From NCBI GenBank assembly GCA_017303505.1, contig JAFLCP010000078.1:1-35525 (forward strand): 35,525 bases of DNA, in the 5' to 3' direction. Of the stretch, positions 1 to 7,865 are shown piece after piece. The DNA is from Planctomycetota bacterium. GTDB lineage: Bacteria; Planctomycetota; Planctomycetia; Pirellulales; Pirellulaceae. Positions within the stretch are counted from its first letter, which is position 1, and each line of letters opens with the position of its first letter. The notes beneath the pieces are model-generated. The model saw nothing but the letters and a program-made list of their open reading frames with translations. It did no database searches and was not told the origin of the DNA. The position numbers and the translations under genes were made by a program.

Positions 1-123
1 TCTTTTTGAAACAATTGTTGAACACGGAGGGTCGCCTTTTTTCGTGTCCTGCGTCAAGGGCAATAAACACTTGATGCCAAATGAGTTACGACAAATCAAG
101 GTACGAGAGTTGGCGCTGTCCAA

Positions 124-301
124 CTAGGCCGTGCAAGACTCCATCTCTTGCTTCACCTCGTCGCAGTACCTGATGTGACATCAAATCTCACGACTGAGTC
201 GCGCAAGATTGCAAGTCCAACGCACCTAGCCTCGCGGATCGTTTAACCCGTATGCCGAAGGCTAGGCCGTGCAAGACTCCATCTCTTGCTATACCTCGTC
301 G
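124..301. repeat. Pair of 40-bp direct repeats
   Basis: Positions 124-163 and 262-301 match at 38 of 40 bases. Both begin CTAGGCCGTGCAAGACTCCA and end ACCTCGTCG; the only differences are at 153-154 versus 291-292. The second copy directly follows a GTTTAACCCGTA...GGCTAGG motif (240-266), so the repeat and that motif overlap there. Neither copy lies in a credible gene. Origin is unknown; dispersed non-coding repeats are common in Pirellulaceae genomes. Confidence 0.85.
240..266 (+). repeat. GTTTAACCCGTA-GGCTAGG dispersed repeat, copy 1
   Basis: CGTTTAACCCGTA (240-252) is followed by GCCG and GGCTAGG (260-266). The same CGTTTAACCCGTA start and GGCTAGG end recur at 21014-21048 with a longer middle. 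I recall similar sequences scattered through Rhodopirellula-type genomes, but that is memory and has not been searched. Confidence 0.55.
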
Positions 302-492
302 ACGCGCCGTTTGACATACCATGTGTTGCAGTGATGGGAGAGGTCCAGCGCACCGAGAGCGTCAGCTCGACCGAGACGTTGCTCCACGGTGTGTTGCGCA
401 AGTCTATCGATTCCGCTTTGATATTGCGCGGATGAAATATCCACTCTTGCGCAGAGTCCAACGACATGGGACTTGCTGCACACACCCTACAA

Positions 493-1881
493 CTACACCA
501 ACTCGCGAATGGGTTCGCGGCGATCGACCAGGTATTGTGGTCGGCCGCTGTGATCAGGAATGGTCACTTGATTGACGTCGATACCGAGCTGTCGATACAA
601 CGTGGCGAAGACATCTTGGTAATGAATGGGGCGATCTTGCGGTACTTCGCCCAAACGATTGGTCGAGCCGATCACTTGACCGGTACGCATTCCCCCTCCA
701 GCTAACAAGCAACAAGAAGCTTGCGGCCAATGATCGCGGCCAGCGTCTTTGTTGATACGTGGAGTTCGACCAAACTCGCCCCAAGCGACCACACTGACAT
801 CGTCTGCGATACCACGTTGATGCAGATCAGTGACCAAAGCGGTAATAGCCTGATCGAACATCGCGAGCTGCGATGGTAGTCGGGCAAAGTTCGAATGATG
901 GCGATCCCAACTGCCAAACGACAACGTCACGCAGCGAACGCCTGCTTCGACCAACCGACGTGCGATGAGAAATTGATCCATCCAGTGCGGCCCGGCATCT
1001 TCACCAAAGGCCGGGTCGGCACTACCGCGACCGTACAAATCGCGTGTCGTTGCGGTCTCTTTTTCAATGTCCAACGCTTCAACCAATTTGCTGGACGTCA
1101 ATACGTCGAAAGCTTTCTGCGTATAAGAATCATAGGCACTCATATCGGCGCTCGAATCTTGCCATCTACGAAATCGATCGACTTCTTGTAGCAAGCTGCG
1201 CCGATCGCGAAGTTGATCCAACGATACTCCTTGTAGACGCATGTTGGCCATCCCTTCACCATCGGGTTGAAAGGGTGCATGGGCAGCACCCAGAAAACCG
1301 GGATAACCAGGATTGGAATAAGGAGCGTGTTTCGTTTTGATCGTCAAACCGACAAAGGGCGGCACTGCACGATCCACCGGCCCTTGCAATTTGGATAGAG
1401 CGGAACCTAGCGAAGGATGATTTTCTTGTCGACCTCGAGCCCCAATCGGATAGCCGCTCATGCACATATCGGACGCGTGCTGGTCAGGCGAACCATACAG
1501 CGACCGGATAATGGCGAACTTATCCATCATCGCAGCCAGCTTGGGCAAATGTTCGCAAATCTGAATACCGCTGACGTTGGTATTGATGGGGCGGAACGAG
1601 CCACGGATCTCCGCAGGGGCTTCCATCTTGAGATCATACATATCTTGGTGCGATGGACCACCAGGCAAATAAACCATGATGATCGCTTTGTGTCCCAGTA
1701 CAGATCCTCGGGAGGAAAGCTTAGCGGCAGAAACGCTTTTCGCTTGTTCGGTTTCTTCGGCGGCTCGCAAGATTTGAGGAAGCGAAAGACCACCCAACCC
1801 TAAAGCACCCACCCGCAGAAAATGTCGGCGGTTATGGGAATCACAAAACGAGTCACAGCGACGGCCAAGTATTTCAAGCAT
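493..1881 (-). CDS. DUF1501 family protein with Tat signal
   Basis: The 462-residue product starts with a twin-arginine signal (RRHFLRVGALGLGGLSLP, from residue 18), so export as a folded protein is likely. Family hallmarks of DUF1501, an alkaline-phosphatase-like fold group very abundant in planctomycetes, are visible: MVYLPGGPSHQDMYDLK near residue 70, GRDHWP in the last quarter, and a C-terminal IHYQDVFATLYRQLGID block. Length is normal for the family. In planctomycetes these genes usually sit beside a DUF1549/DUF1553 gene and are linked to polysaccharide or sulfatase loci; here the upstream neighbour is divergent and no such partner is present. The substrate is unknown. The intergenic region 1882-2089 must carry promoters for both directions. 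Confidence 0.93.
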   Translation of the reverse strand: MLEILGRRCDSFCDSHNRRHFLRVGALGLGGLSLPQILRAAEETEQAKSVSAAKLSSRGSVLGHKAIIMVYLPGGPSHQDMYDLKMEAPAEIRGSFRPINTNVSGIQICEHLPKLAAMMDKFAIIRSLYGSPDQHASDMCMSGYPIGARGRQENHPSLGSALSKLQGPVDRAVPPFVGLTIKTKHAPYSNPGYPGFLGAAHAPFQPDGEGMANMRLQGVSLDQLRDRRSLLQEVDRFRRWQDSSADMSAYDSYTQKAFDVLTSSKLVEALDIEKETATTRDLYGRGSADPAFGEDAGPHWMDQFLIARRLVEAGVRCVTLSFGSWDRHHSNFARLPSQLAMFDQAITALVTDLHQRGIADDVSVVAWGEFGRTPRINKDAGRDHWPQASCCLLAGGGMRTGQVIGSTNRLGEVPQDRPIHYQDVFATLYRQLGIDVNQVTIPDHSGRPQYLVDRREPIRELV

Positions 1882-2089
1882 AACGGCAACAATCGGTTCA
1901 ACTGGTGAGGTAGGGTAAGTGGGCAGGATTTGAGTTATTGTAACCGCTCGATAAGGGGAGGGAAAGCGTGATACTTACTTCGTCGGATGCTTGAACCCGC
2001 GAGTTGGGTTATTATGCAGGTCCATTGTTTTAGTAAACCCCGTTACTCGAATAGTTGCGATATCCACCAGGAACGAGCAAGGTCCGGTT

Positions 2090-2677
2090 ATGACGTTTCT
2101 TTTCCGCCAACTTCTTAGTCTTTTTCGAACTACTTCCAAAACGAATGAAATGCGTCACAGTTACGATGCCTCAGTTCGTCACTTGCAAAAGCTTGGCCTG
2201 CTGCGTTCCAATGATCACCCACCCATGCCTCACCAGGTTCCTCAACCAGAAGACGAAGAGCCTCTGGGTATTAGTTTTTATCGTACATTCCTACAGAACG
2301 GCGTAGACCTAGGAAATCTCACAATTCCCAGAACCTTTTTCGGTCGCTCGGAAATTCGTGAGGTGTCTTTCAAGAATACGGACCTAACTGAGTCAAATCT
2401 TCGTTGGAATGACTTTATTGATGTCGATTTCACGGAGGCGGTGTTAGCCCAGGCCGACCTGCGAGCCTCGCTCTTCACCAACGTAAAGTTCATTCGAGCG
2501 GATTTGCGTAATGCAGATATGCGACGCTCCGACTATGAAGACTGCGATTTCGATTCCGCCATCATGGATGGGGCAATACTCACTCATGATCAAGCGGCCG
2601 ATATGGATCTCAGTGACCAACAGGTCAACGTAATTAAATGGGCTGCTGACGAAGGGCCTGAACCTAGCGGCGGCTAA
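2090..2677 (+). CDS. Pentapeptide-repeat protein
   Basis: The frame is open from 1991, but the ATG at 2090 is preferred because AGGT lies about seven bases before it and the upstream 33 residues show no domain character. The 195-residue product has an N-terminal linker of about 65 residues. From roughly residue 70 to 165 it carries A(D/N)LxX-type pentapeptides (TDLTE, ADLRA, ADLRN, ADMRR), which form a right-handed quadrilateral beta-helix. No signal peptide is obvious. Pentapeptide proteins have diverse roles, including DNA mimicry and scaffolding, and nothing here singles one out. The stop is one base before the ATG of the next membrane-protein gene, so the two are probably co-translated. 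Confidence 0.85.
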   Translation: MTFLFRQLLSLFRTTSKTNEMRHSYDASVRHLQKLGLLRSNDHPPMPHQVPQPEDEEPLGISFYRTFLQNGVDLGNLTIPRTFFGRSEIREVSFKNTDLTESNLRWNDFIDVDFTEAVLAQADLRASLFTNVKFIRADLRNADMRRSDYEDCDFDSAIMDGAILTHDQAADMDLSDQQVNVIKWAADEGPEPSGG

Positions 2678-2678
2678 C

Positions 2679-3134
2679 ATGAATCCAGCGCATACAGATC
2701 CACCCCAACTTTCTCAGGATAACAACCCGTTTGCGGCACCAAAACTGATGGCCGAAACGGACACCGAGCGAGCCATATATGAGCTAATGTCGGTAGCTCG
2801 TGTTTTCAAAACGGTAGGTTGGCTGGTTGTAATGGTTTATGGGCCGCTTGTCGTTTTCAGTATCGGGGTCTTGATAAGCATTCTGATCGGTTACATCGAC
2901 GCAGAACCACAAAGAGTCCTAGGTGGGACCTTATTCAACTGCGGCGTACTGGCGATGGCCATCCAATACATCCTTACCGGACGCAGGATTGCAAAACCTG
3001 ATCCAACGGTACGGCAGCGCGCCTTATTTCTATCCTGCGTGCTAATGGCCGGTTTTCCAATTTTCACATTTTTGGGTATCCGTTGCTACCGTGACATCAA
3101 GCGGTATCTTGTGGATTCGCCGCCATTCGCGTAG
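2679..3134 (+). CDS. Small membrane protein with NPFAAP N-terminus
   Basis: The 151-residue product has a hydrophilic N-terminus carrying NNPFAAP (residues 15-21), a short motif common at the N-terminus of small planctomycete membrane proteins. Three hydrophobic segments follow at about 45-71, 82-100 and 114-134. The start ATG is one base after the stop of the pentapeptide-repeat gene, so translation is probably coupled. No catalytic motif is visible and the function is unknown. Confidence 0.8.
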   Translation: MNPAHTDPPQLSQDNNPFAAPKLMAETDTERAIYELMSVARVFKTVGWLVVMVYGPLVVFSIGVLISILIGYIDAEPQRVLGGTLFNCGVLAMAIQYILTGRRIAKPDPTVRQRALFLSCVLMAGFPIFTFLGIRCYRDIKRYLVDSPPFA

Positions 3135-3228
3135 CTTGACTCGTGTGCATTCGAGTACTTAGAGTTCACCTCGATTGCCCAACAATCCTTATCCCCATTC
3201 GATCGCTGCAACCCCTAGGTATATAACG

Positions 3229-3864
3229 ATGAGACTCTTGGCTCTGCTTTCGATGCTGCTGATGTTCATTGGATGTGACAACAGTATTATCCCAAATCCC
3301 GATAATGCTGAACGACTCGATCTAATCGCAGCGATTTATGAAAAAGGGGATATGGACCGTGCCGTTATTGAACTGGAATCGTATCTGAAAACTTATCCCA
3401 ACGATTCGCTTGCGTGGGTCATTCTCGGCAATGCCCACAGTACTAAAGAACGCGTCGATGAGGCGCAATTGGCTTATGAGACTGCACTCAAAATTAACCC
3501 TCAACAATTCCAAGCGTTGACCGGACTCGGCATTATCCACCGAATGCGTGGAGACTATGATGCGGCGATGAAGGCCTATGAACAAGCGCTCGAAATTGAT
3601 GGAACCTATGCGCAAGCCTATTCGAGTATGACGACGATCGCGCTGAAACGCCTCGAAGATGCCAAGGCCCTAGAGTATGCGTTAAAGGGTTACAATCTCG
3701 ACAAAACCGACCCCATCATTGCGGCGAACCTAGCTGTCGCCTATCACTACAACAACGATATCGAGAATCGGGATAAGTTTGCGCAGATCGCGGAACAGTT
3801 AGGTTATGCCAACATGGAAAAGTTGCAACAAATCTTTTCAGGCGAAATGACCGTTCGCGATTAA
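3229..3864 (+). CDS. TPR-repeat lipoprotein
   Basis: A TTG start at 3175 is possible, but the ATG at 3229 has AGGT eight bases upstream and gives a proper lipoprotein signal (MRLLALLSMLLMFIGC), with Cys at residue 16 of the 211-residue product. About four tetratricopeptide repeats follow, for example AWVILGNAHSTKERVDEAQL, then ALTGLGIIHRMRGDYDAAMK, then AYSSMTTIALKRLEDAKALE. It should be membrane-anchored outside the cytoplasm and act as a protein-protein interaction module. It starts 94 bases after the preceding gene and may share its transcript. No partner is evident. Confidence 0.88.
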   Translation: MRLLALLSMLLMFIGCDNSIIPNPDNAERLDLIAAIYEKGDMDRAVIELESYLKTYPNDSLAWVILGNAHSTKERVDEAQLAYETALKINPQQFQALTGLGIIHRMRGDYDAAMKAYEQALEIDGTYAQAYSSMTTIALKRLEDAKALEYALKGYNLDKTDPIIAANLAVAYHYNNDIENRDKFAQIAEQLGYANMEKLQQIFSGEMTVRD

Positions 3865-4024
3865 AGCTCGTTCAGTGGGCTGGCTACGTGATGGTGCAAG
3901 CCCAGCCTCACCAAGCGAGTGGCCTGCTGTGTTTCCTCAGAATGCCAAGCCCGTCAAGCCTAATCGATTTATGTTTCGGGCATGATGTCCGAACCTCTTG
4001 GCGCGCTGAGAGTCATTTAACATG

Positions 4025-4048
4025 GGATGCGAGTTAGAGCTCGCGTCC
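4025..4048. other. Hairpin-forming inverted repeat
   Basis: GGATGCGAG (4025-4033) pairs with CTCGCGTCC (4040-4048) over nine positions with one G-T wobble and a six-base loop. It sits between the TPR lipoprotein gene and the ATP-grasp gene. Only a broken T-rich stretch follows (around 4059-4066), so it may be a weak terminator for the upstream genes or simply a structured spacer. Confidence 0.45.
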
Positions 4049-4104
4049 TGCAATCGGCGATTCTTTTGTGAAATCAGCACTTCAAAGGCTCATAACTCTT
4101 ACTC

Positions 4105-4854
4105 ATGCGACCCACGCTAATCTTATCGCCGAGGTTCACTGAAGACGATCAAGCGCTGTGGCGGGGAGCCATTCACTTGGACTGGGGTGTTGAGCGGTTG
4201 CCGACATGGCGGGTTCCGCCAGACATACTGACCATTCCCAATCCAGTGCTTTACGTGGAAGCGATGTTCGCCCCCAGCATAGCGAAGTCATTTGGCCTTC
4301 GATTGCTGGAACCGCCCGATGACTGGCTACCTTGTTTACCGGAAGAGTATCGCAAACGGCAGATTTCTCTCATGTCTTTGGGCCAAGCCCGCATGCTAGA
4401 GGGTATCGCATTCGTCAAACCACCCAACGACAAGAGCTTTCCTGCCAAGGTCTACCGTGGAAGCGAACTGCCGCACGAACACGGAGACGACACACCGGTT
4501 CTGGTTGCCGAAGTAGTGCAATGGGAGGTCGAATTCCGCTGTTTTGTCCTGGATCGCGAACCGCGTACAACGTCCGTCTATTCTCGGAATGGAATACCTC
4601 AAAGAGAAACTGGGTTCGCCGCCTCTGCAAATGAGGTCGCAGAGGCAGAAGCGATGGTGAACCACGTCTGTTCCGACTCGCGAGTTGTCCTGCCGAAAGC
4701 TACAGTACTGGATGTCGGCGTCATTGCAGGTCGTGGCTGGGCAGTGGTCGAACAAAACGCTGCTTGGGGAGCAGGTATTTATGGGTGCGAACCCATTGCC
4801 GTGTTGAATGTGATTCAGCATGCAGCCCTAGCAGTCGATCCAAAGGTAAAATAG
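4105..4854 (+). CDS. ATP-grasp domain protein (DUF4343-like)
   Basis: The 249-residue protein matches the small ATP-grasp family formerly called DUF4343. It has a central AFVKPPNDKSFPAKVY block near residues 101-116, a VEFRCFVLDREPRT strand pair, and a C-terminal WAVVEQNAAWGAGIYGCEP block with the conserved Glu-Asn expected to bind metal-ATP. Proteins of this fold ligate a carboxylate to an amine or thiol by way of an acyl-phosphate; the substrate here is unknown. There is no signal peptide, so it is cytoplasmic. The next gene begins ten bases after the stop, suggesting a two-gene unit. Its assignment is firm at fold level only. Confidence 0.85.
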   Translation: MRPTLILSPRFTEDDQALWRGAIHLDWGVERLPTWRVPPDILTIPNPVLYVEAMFAPSIAKSFGLRLLEPPDDWLPCLPEEYRKRQISLMSLGQARMLEGIAFVKPPNDKSFPAKVYRGSELPHEHGDDTPVLVAEVVQWEVEFRCFVLDREPRTTSVYSRNGIPQRETGFAASANEVAEAEAMVNHVCSDSRVVLPKATVLDVGVIAGRGWAVVEQNAAWGAGIYGCEPIAVLNVIQHAALAVDPKVK

Positions 4855-4864
4855 GCCCGAAGCT

Positions 4865-5164
4865 ATGCCAAATCTACATGGTACATTTCACCGCGATGCC
4901 AGCCAGCGACTAACGTTCGAAATTTACGAACTATCATCGGACTGTTATCCGAGTCTGTGCCAGAAGCTTTCGGCCGCATTTCACTTGCAACCTGTTTCGG
5001 AGCTCGTCATTGGTTTAGACGAAATGTTTCGCGATTATTCGAATGGTTCACAGACAGTCGGTTTAGAATGGGATGTATGGTCGGGCTTTATCATCGTCGC
5101 TAAAAACCAAGAATCCGAAGAACTTGTCCAGCAAATGGCAAAGTATCTGTCCGAAGATTCCTAG
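4865..5164 (+). CDS. Small hypothetical protein, partner of ATP-grasp gene
   Basis: The 99-residue product has no domain I recognise. It is acidic and mixed alpha/beta in pattern, with an aromatic-rich centre (VGLEWDVWSGFIIVAKN) and a C-terminal helix (SEELVQQMAKYL). It has no signal peptide or membrane segment. Size and composition resemble immunity-type or accessory proteins, but that is only a resemblance. It begins ten bases after the ATP-grasp stop and is probably translated from the same mRNA. Confidence 0.72.
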   Translation: MPNLHGTFHRDASQRLTFEIYELSSDCYPSLCQKLSAAFHLQPVSELVIGLDEMFRDYSNGSQTVGLEWDVWSGFIIVAKNQESEELVQQMAKYLSEDS

Positions 5165-5281
5165 TCTTTGCCAGCGGCTGCGTTGTCGATCAACAAGTTT
5201 CGCGTGAGCATCGTCCACTGAATTTGGTACAGAATCTCAAGACTCTTTATGGCAATGGAGCCGCTCTAGTCAGGCGAAAAC

Positions 5282-5770
5282 ATGGAGAACCCAACCGTAC
5301 ATTCTCGCGGCAACTTTTGCGTTTCGACGGATCCCGATCGGCTGGACATTCCGGCCATTCACGCGTATTTGTCGAATTCCTATTGGTCACCGGGAATTCC
5401 GATAGATGTCGTTCAGCGTGCCATCAGGGGCTCGCTCTGCTTTGGCCTGTTTCACCACAGCAACCAGATAGGCTTCGCCCGCGTCGTCAGTGATCGCGCC
5501 ACGTTTGCTTACCTGTGCGACGTTTACGTTTTGGACGATTACCAAAAACAGGGCTTAGGAGAGTGGCTCATGGAAGTGATCGTTGCTCATCCTGATCTTC
5601 AGGGATTGCGCAGGTTTGTATTGGTCACACGAGACGCCCATGGACTTTATCAACGATTCGGATTTCGCCCGTTAGCTCGTCCGGAAAGATACATGGAAAT
5701 CCATCGACCGAATGCCTACGTCACTTCACAGAATGGTACAACCTACACCACTGGTGGCTCACCAACTTAA
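5282..5770 (+). CDS. GNAT family N-acetyltransferase
   Basis: The 162-residue protein shows the GNAT fold pattern: an early helix region, GFARVVSDRATFAYLCDVYVL (strands 3 and 4, residues 64-84), the acetyl-CoA pyrophosphate loop QKQGLG (Q88 to G93), and a C-terminal YQRFGF motif (123-128). It transfers an acetyl group from acetyl-CoA to an amine. The close match to the short 'YESNxxWARGxP' class of soluble GNATs suggests a small-molecule or peptide substrate, not identifiable here. It stands alone, 117 bases after the previous gene, with no strong ribosome binding site. Confidence 0.92.
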   Translation: MENPTVHSRGNFCVSTDPDRLDIPAIHAYLSNSYWSPGIPIDVVQRAIRGSLCFGLFHHSNQIGFARVVSDRATFAYLCDVYVLDDYQKQGLGEWLMEVIVAHPDLQGLRRFVLVTRDAHGLYQRFGFRPLARPERYMEIHRPNAYVTSQNGTTYTTGGSPT

Positions 5771-5813
5771 GATAGAATCGCTCTGTGAACCACTATAGAG
5801 CTTGGAACGTGTT

Positions 5814-6059
5814 ATGTCAGATTGGGTCGACCTACTCGCCGAAACGGTATTTCGATCGACGGAGTTACTAACAGGGAGCGACCGTCCCAAACGGATCCTA
5901 GGACTTACGTTTGCGGCGATCACGATATTCGGCATCCTTGGAACGCTGATTGCCATCTACATCGGAACCGAACTGTCTCCCGTCGGATACTATGTTCTTG
6001 TTCCAGCCCTGTTGTTATCCTCTGCTATCTCTGTGTACTGCTTCGTTACCGATCAGTAG
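5814..6059 (+). CDS. Small two-TM membrane protein
   Basis: The ATG at 5814 is preferred over a TTG at 5802 that lies in the same frame; GGAA at 5804-5807 could serve as its ribosome binding site. The 81-residue product has a short amphipathic N-terminus followed by two membrane segments (ILGLTFAAITIFGILGTLIA and YYVLVPALLLSSAISVYCF) joined by a short loop. No family is recognised. It starts 43 bases after the GNAT stop and might share a transcript with it. Confidence 0.68.
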   Translation: MSDWVDLLAETVFRSTELLTGSDRPKRILGLTFAAITIFGILGTLIAIYIGTELSPVGYYVLVPALLLSSAISVYCFVTDQ

Positions 6060-6126
6060 TGGCTAGATTTTCGCGCTGACCATCTGCCACGGCACGCTAG
6101 AGATAAACACACCCGAGTAGCCAACT

Positions 6127-6471
6127 ATGCCAAGGTTTTTAGTTTCATTCGATGATGGTTCCATGGATCATATCTCCGTTGAGGATTTACCCGACGTGAG
6201 TGATGCCGCGCATGCCGTGGTTCGTGAAGCCAAGGCGGCGGGTGTATGGATTTTCGGAGGTGGAATCCATCGGCAAAAATCCAGTCTCGTTTCGATGGAG
6301 GGCATCGTCTCTCACGGTCCATTCCCCGAAAACAAAGCAGTTATCGGTGGCTTCTGCATCATTGAAGTTACATCACACGCAGATGCTCTCACCTGGGGAG
6401 CTAAATTTGCAAAGGCCTGTCGTTGCACACAGGAAATACGTGAGATTATGTACGATCCTGAATCACGATGA
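6127..6471 (+). CDS. YCII-related protein
   Basis: The 114-residue protein has the layout of the YCII/DGPF family: an N-terminal strand (MPRFLVSFDDGS), a helix (DAAHAVVREAKAAG), then GVWIFGGGIHRQ, a GPFPENKAVIGGFCIIEV block and a C-terminal helix with AKAC. The family is a dimeric ferredoxin-like alpha+beta barrel; some members act as lyases on small chlorinated aromatics, but most are uncharacterised. In many planctomycetes such genes lie near ECF sigma factors; here it is a single-gene unit. No signal peptide is present. Confidence 0.85.
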   Translation: MPRFLVSFDDGSMDHISVEDLPDVSDAAHAVVREAKAAGVWIFGGGIHRQKSSLVSMEGIVSHGPFPENKAVIGGFCIIEVTSHADALTWGAKFAKACRCTQEIREIMYDPESR

Positions 6472-6511
6472 TCTCAGCATTTAACATCACTGACAGCGGA
6501 TTGTAACTGCT

Positions 6512-6551
6512 TTGTAACTTCCCTGAAGAGAGTTATAAGACTTGTTATAAT
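6512..6551 (+). promoter_or_regulatory. Possible sigma-70-like promoter upstream of CXXCH gene
   Basis: TTGTAA (6512-6517) and TATAAG (6534-6539) are 16 bp apart, and a perfect TATAAT follows at 6546-6551. TTGTAACT also occurs twice in close succession (6501-6519). The site lies about 130 bases before the ATG at 6679, which has a good AGGAG. Planctomycete promoter consensus is poorly known, so this is a pattern match only. Confidence 0.35.
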
Positions 6552-6678
6552 GACTCCTACTTCGAGCGTCCCATCTCTCAGCATCTCGCAACTTCGCAAG
6601 ATTTTGAATTGGATGACTCCTCTGAAACACTGAGGAACCTCGCAGGTATTGTGTCATTGAACCATTAGGAGACAAGTC

Positions 6679-7386
6679 ATGAATCGATTCGCCGTTTTGT
6701 GGTTTTTTGCAACTCTATTTGGCGTTGTTACGGACGAGCTTTGGGCACAGACACAACAACAAGTATCTACAAAGTTGAGCCCTCCTCAAAAGGAACCGTG
6801 GCTGTCGTACGAGGAGATGCACGAAGAAAATGTTTCGAATTTCATCCGAAGACCTGGTATGGGCTTTAGCCGTTTAGTCACGGTGATTGAAACTGCCGAG
6901 AAAGACGAAAAGAACTTACTGGATAGTGCAATGTCTCGGCGCGTGGTGATCGGAAGGCGACAATACGCGATAAAGAACATTGAATTGGTTGGGACTTCCA
7001 AACACAATCCGCCGATCGTCTTCAGCAATCCAATTGTGCATTCGGTTTATGGACAACCGGCTATAGAAGCCCCTGAAGAATCGACATCCAATCCAACTGC
7101 GCAAAAACGAAGCGCTGCTCAACAAGCTACACCAACCCTTGCGCCACAATCATCTGAACCTGTACCAGAATCCAAGCGTTTCAAATACCGCGACTTGTCG
7201 GAATATGAGCTAGAAGTCATTTCTGCACTCAACAAAGGTGGCGAAATAAGCGTTCAAACCGTGGGAAACGACCGAATTGTAATAGCTCCGATCCGAGCCA
7301 AAGAGGATTGCCTACGCTGCCATGAAGGGAGTAAGACGGGTGACGTTTTGGGTGCATTTCGATACCATCTGAGTCCGCTAGAGTAA
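6679..7386 (+). CDS. Secreted protein with C-terminal CXXCH heme motif (DUF3365-like)
   Basis: A strong AGGAG lies seven bases before the ATG. The 235-residue product has a signal peptide (residues 1-23, ending LWA). A low-complexity Ser/Pro/Gln stretch (133-165) separates two parts. The C-terminal part contains CLRCH (211-215), a c-type heme attachment motif, followed by GDVLGAFRYHLSP, the arrangement seen in DUF3365/Tll0287-type heme sensor domains. The likely role is a periplasmic monoheme redox or gas-sensing protein. It would need the cytochrome c maturation system, which is not in the window. The following membrane-protein gene starts within 40 bases and may be its partner. Confidence 0.8.
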   Translation: MNRFAVLWFFATLFGVVTDELWAQTQQQVSTKLSPPQKEPWLSYEEMHEENVSNFIRRPGMGFSRLVTVIETAEKDEKNLLDSAMSRRVVIGRRQYAIKNIELVGTSKHNPPIVFSNPIVHSVYGQPAIEAPEESTSNPTAQKRSAAQQATPTLAPQSSEPVPESKRFKYRDLSEYELEVISALNKGGEISVQTVGNDRIVIAPIRAKEDCLRCHEGSKTGDVLGAFRYHLSPLE

Positions 7387-7421
7387 ATCGTTGATGGGTG
7401 TTATCAGCGGCCCAAGAGTGG

Positions 7422-7865
7422 ATGCGATTTCAATTTAAGGAAAAATCTGCATTGCCTAGATCACTCACCATCATCGCTTCAGTATTGACTTGGCTGGTTG
7501 TTTGGGCTTTTTGGTTATTCACCACGCGCAGTCATCATCCCTCTTGGCCTCTAGCTTTTATTGTCACGACATCTTTGGTCCTGGCTTTTGCTGCTGCAAC
7601 TTACATCCATCACGGTTACCTACTGCCGAAACTGGCCCGCGACAAAAGCTATGTCGCTTACGGAATATCGTTATTGGCGGTCATGATGACACTTACGGCT
7701 GTTGCCTTAACGATCATCCGCATCTCTTATCTGCGACTGCATGGCCCTGACGCTGATCCCTATGGAGCGTATAAGCATTTTGCGATTGATCTTTTCGGTA
7801 TGGTGGTTCATGTAGCGGTGGCGTATGTTGTGGTGAGGGGAACGCTGGCGAAGAAAGGGCTTTAA
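7422..7865 (+). CDS. Orphan four-TM protein, sensor-kinase membrane-domain-like
   Basis: A GTG at 7398 is an alternative start in the same frame; the ATG at 7422 gives 147 residues. Four membrane segments are visible (roughly IIASVLTWLVVWAFWLF, LAFIVTTSLVLAFAAATYI, VAYGISLLAVMMTLTAVALT and a C-terminal DLFGMVVHVAVAYVVV). The spacing and the loop YLLPKLARDKSYVAYGISLL resemble the membrane part of LytS/AlgZ-type histidine kinases, but there is no kinase or LytTR domain after it. It ends shortly after the last helix with a charged tail. It follows the CXXCH gene by 35 bases and may be co-expressed. Function is unknown. Confidence 0.75.
   Translation: MRFQFKEKSALPRSLTIIASVLTWLVVWAFWLFTTRSHHPSWPLAFIVTTSLVLAFAAATYIHHGYLLPKLARDKSYVAYGISLLAVMMTLTAVALTIIRISYLRLHGPDADPYGAYKHFAIDLFGMVVHVAVAYVVVRGTLAKKGL

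Larger units (their letters stand above)
1..492. other. Non-coding left edge with repeats
   Basis: No convincing gene is seen here: the open frames are short, overlap each other and show no recognisable domain. The stretch lies downstream of the DUF1501 gene, which reads toward it. It holds a 40-bp imperfect direct repeat and a GTTTAACCCGTA element, both listed separately. I see no clear rho-independent terminator behind the DUF1501 stop. Confidence 0.6.
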
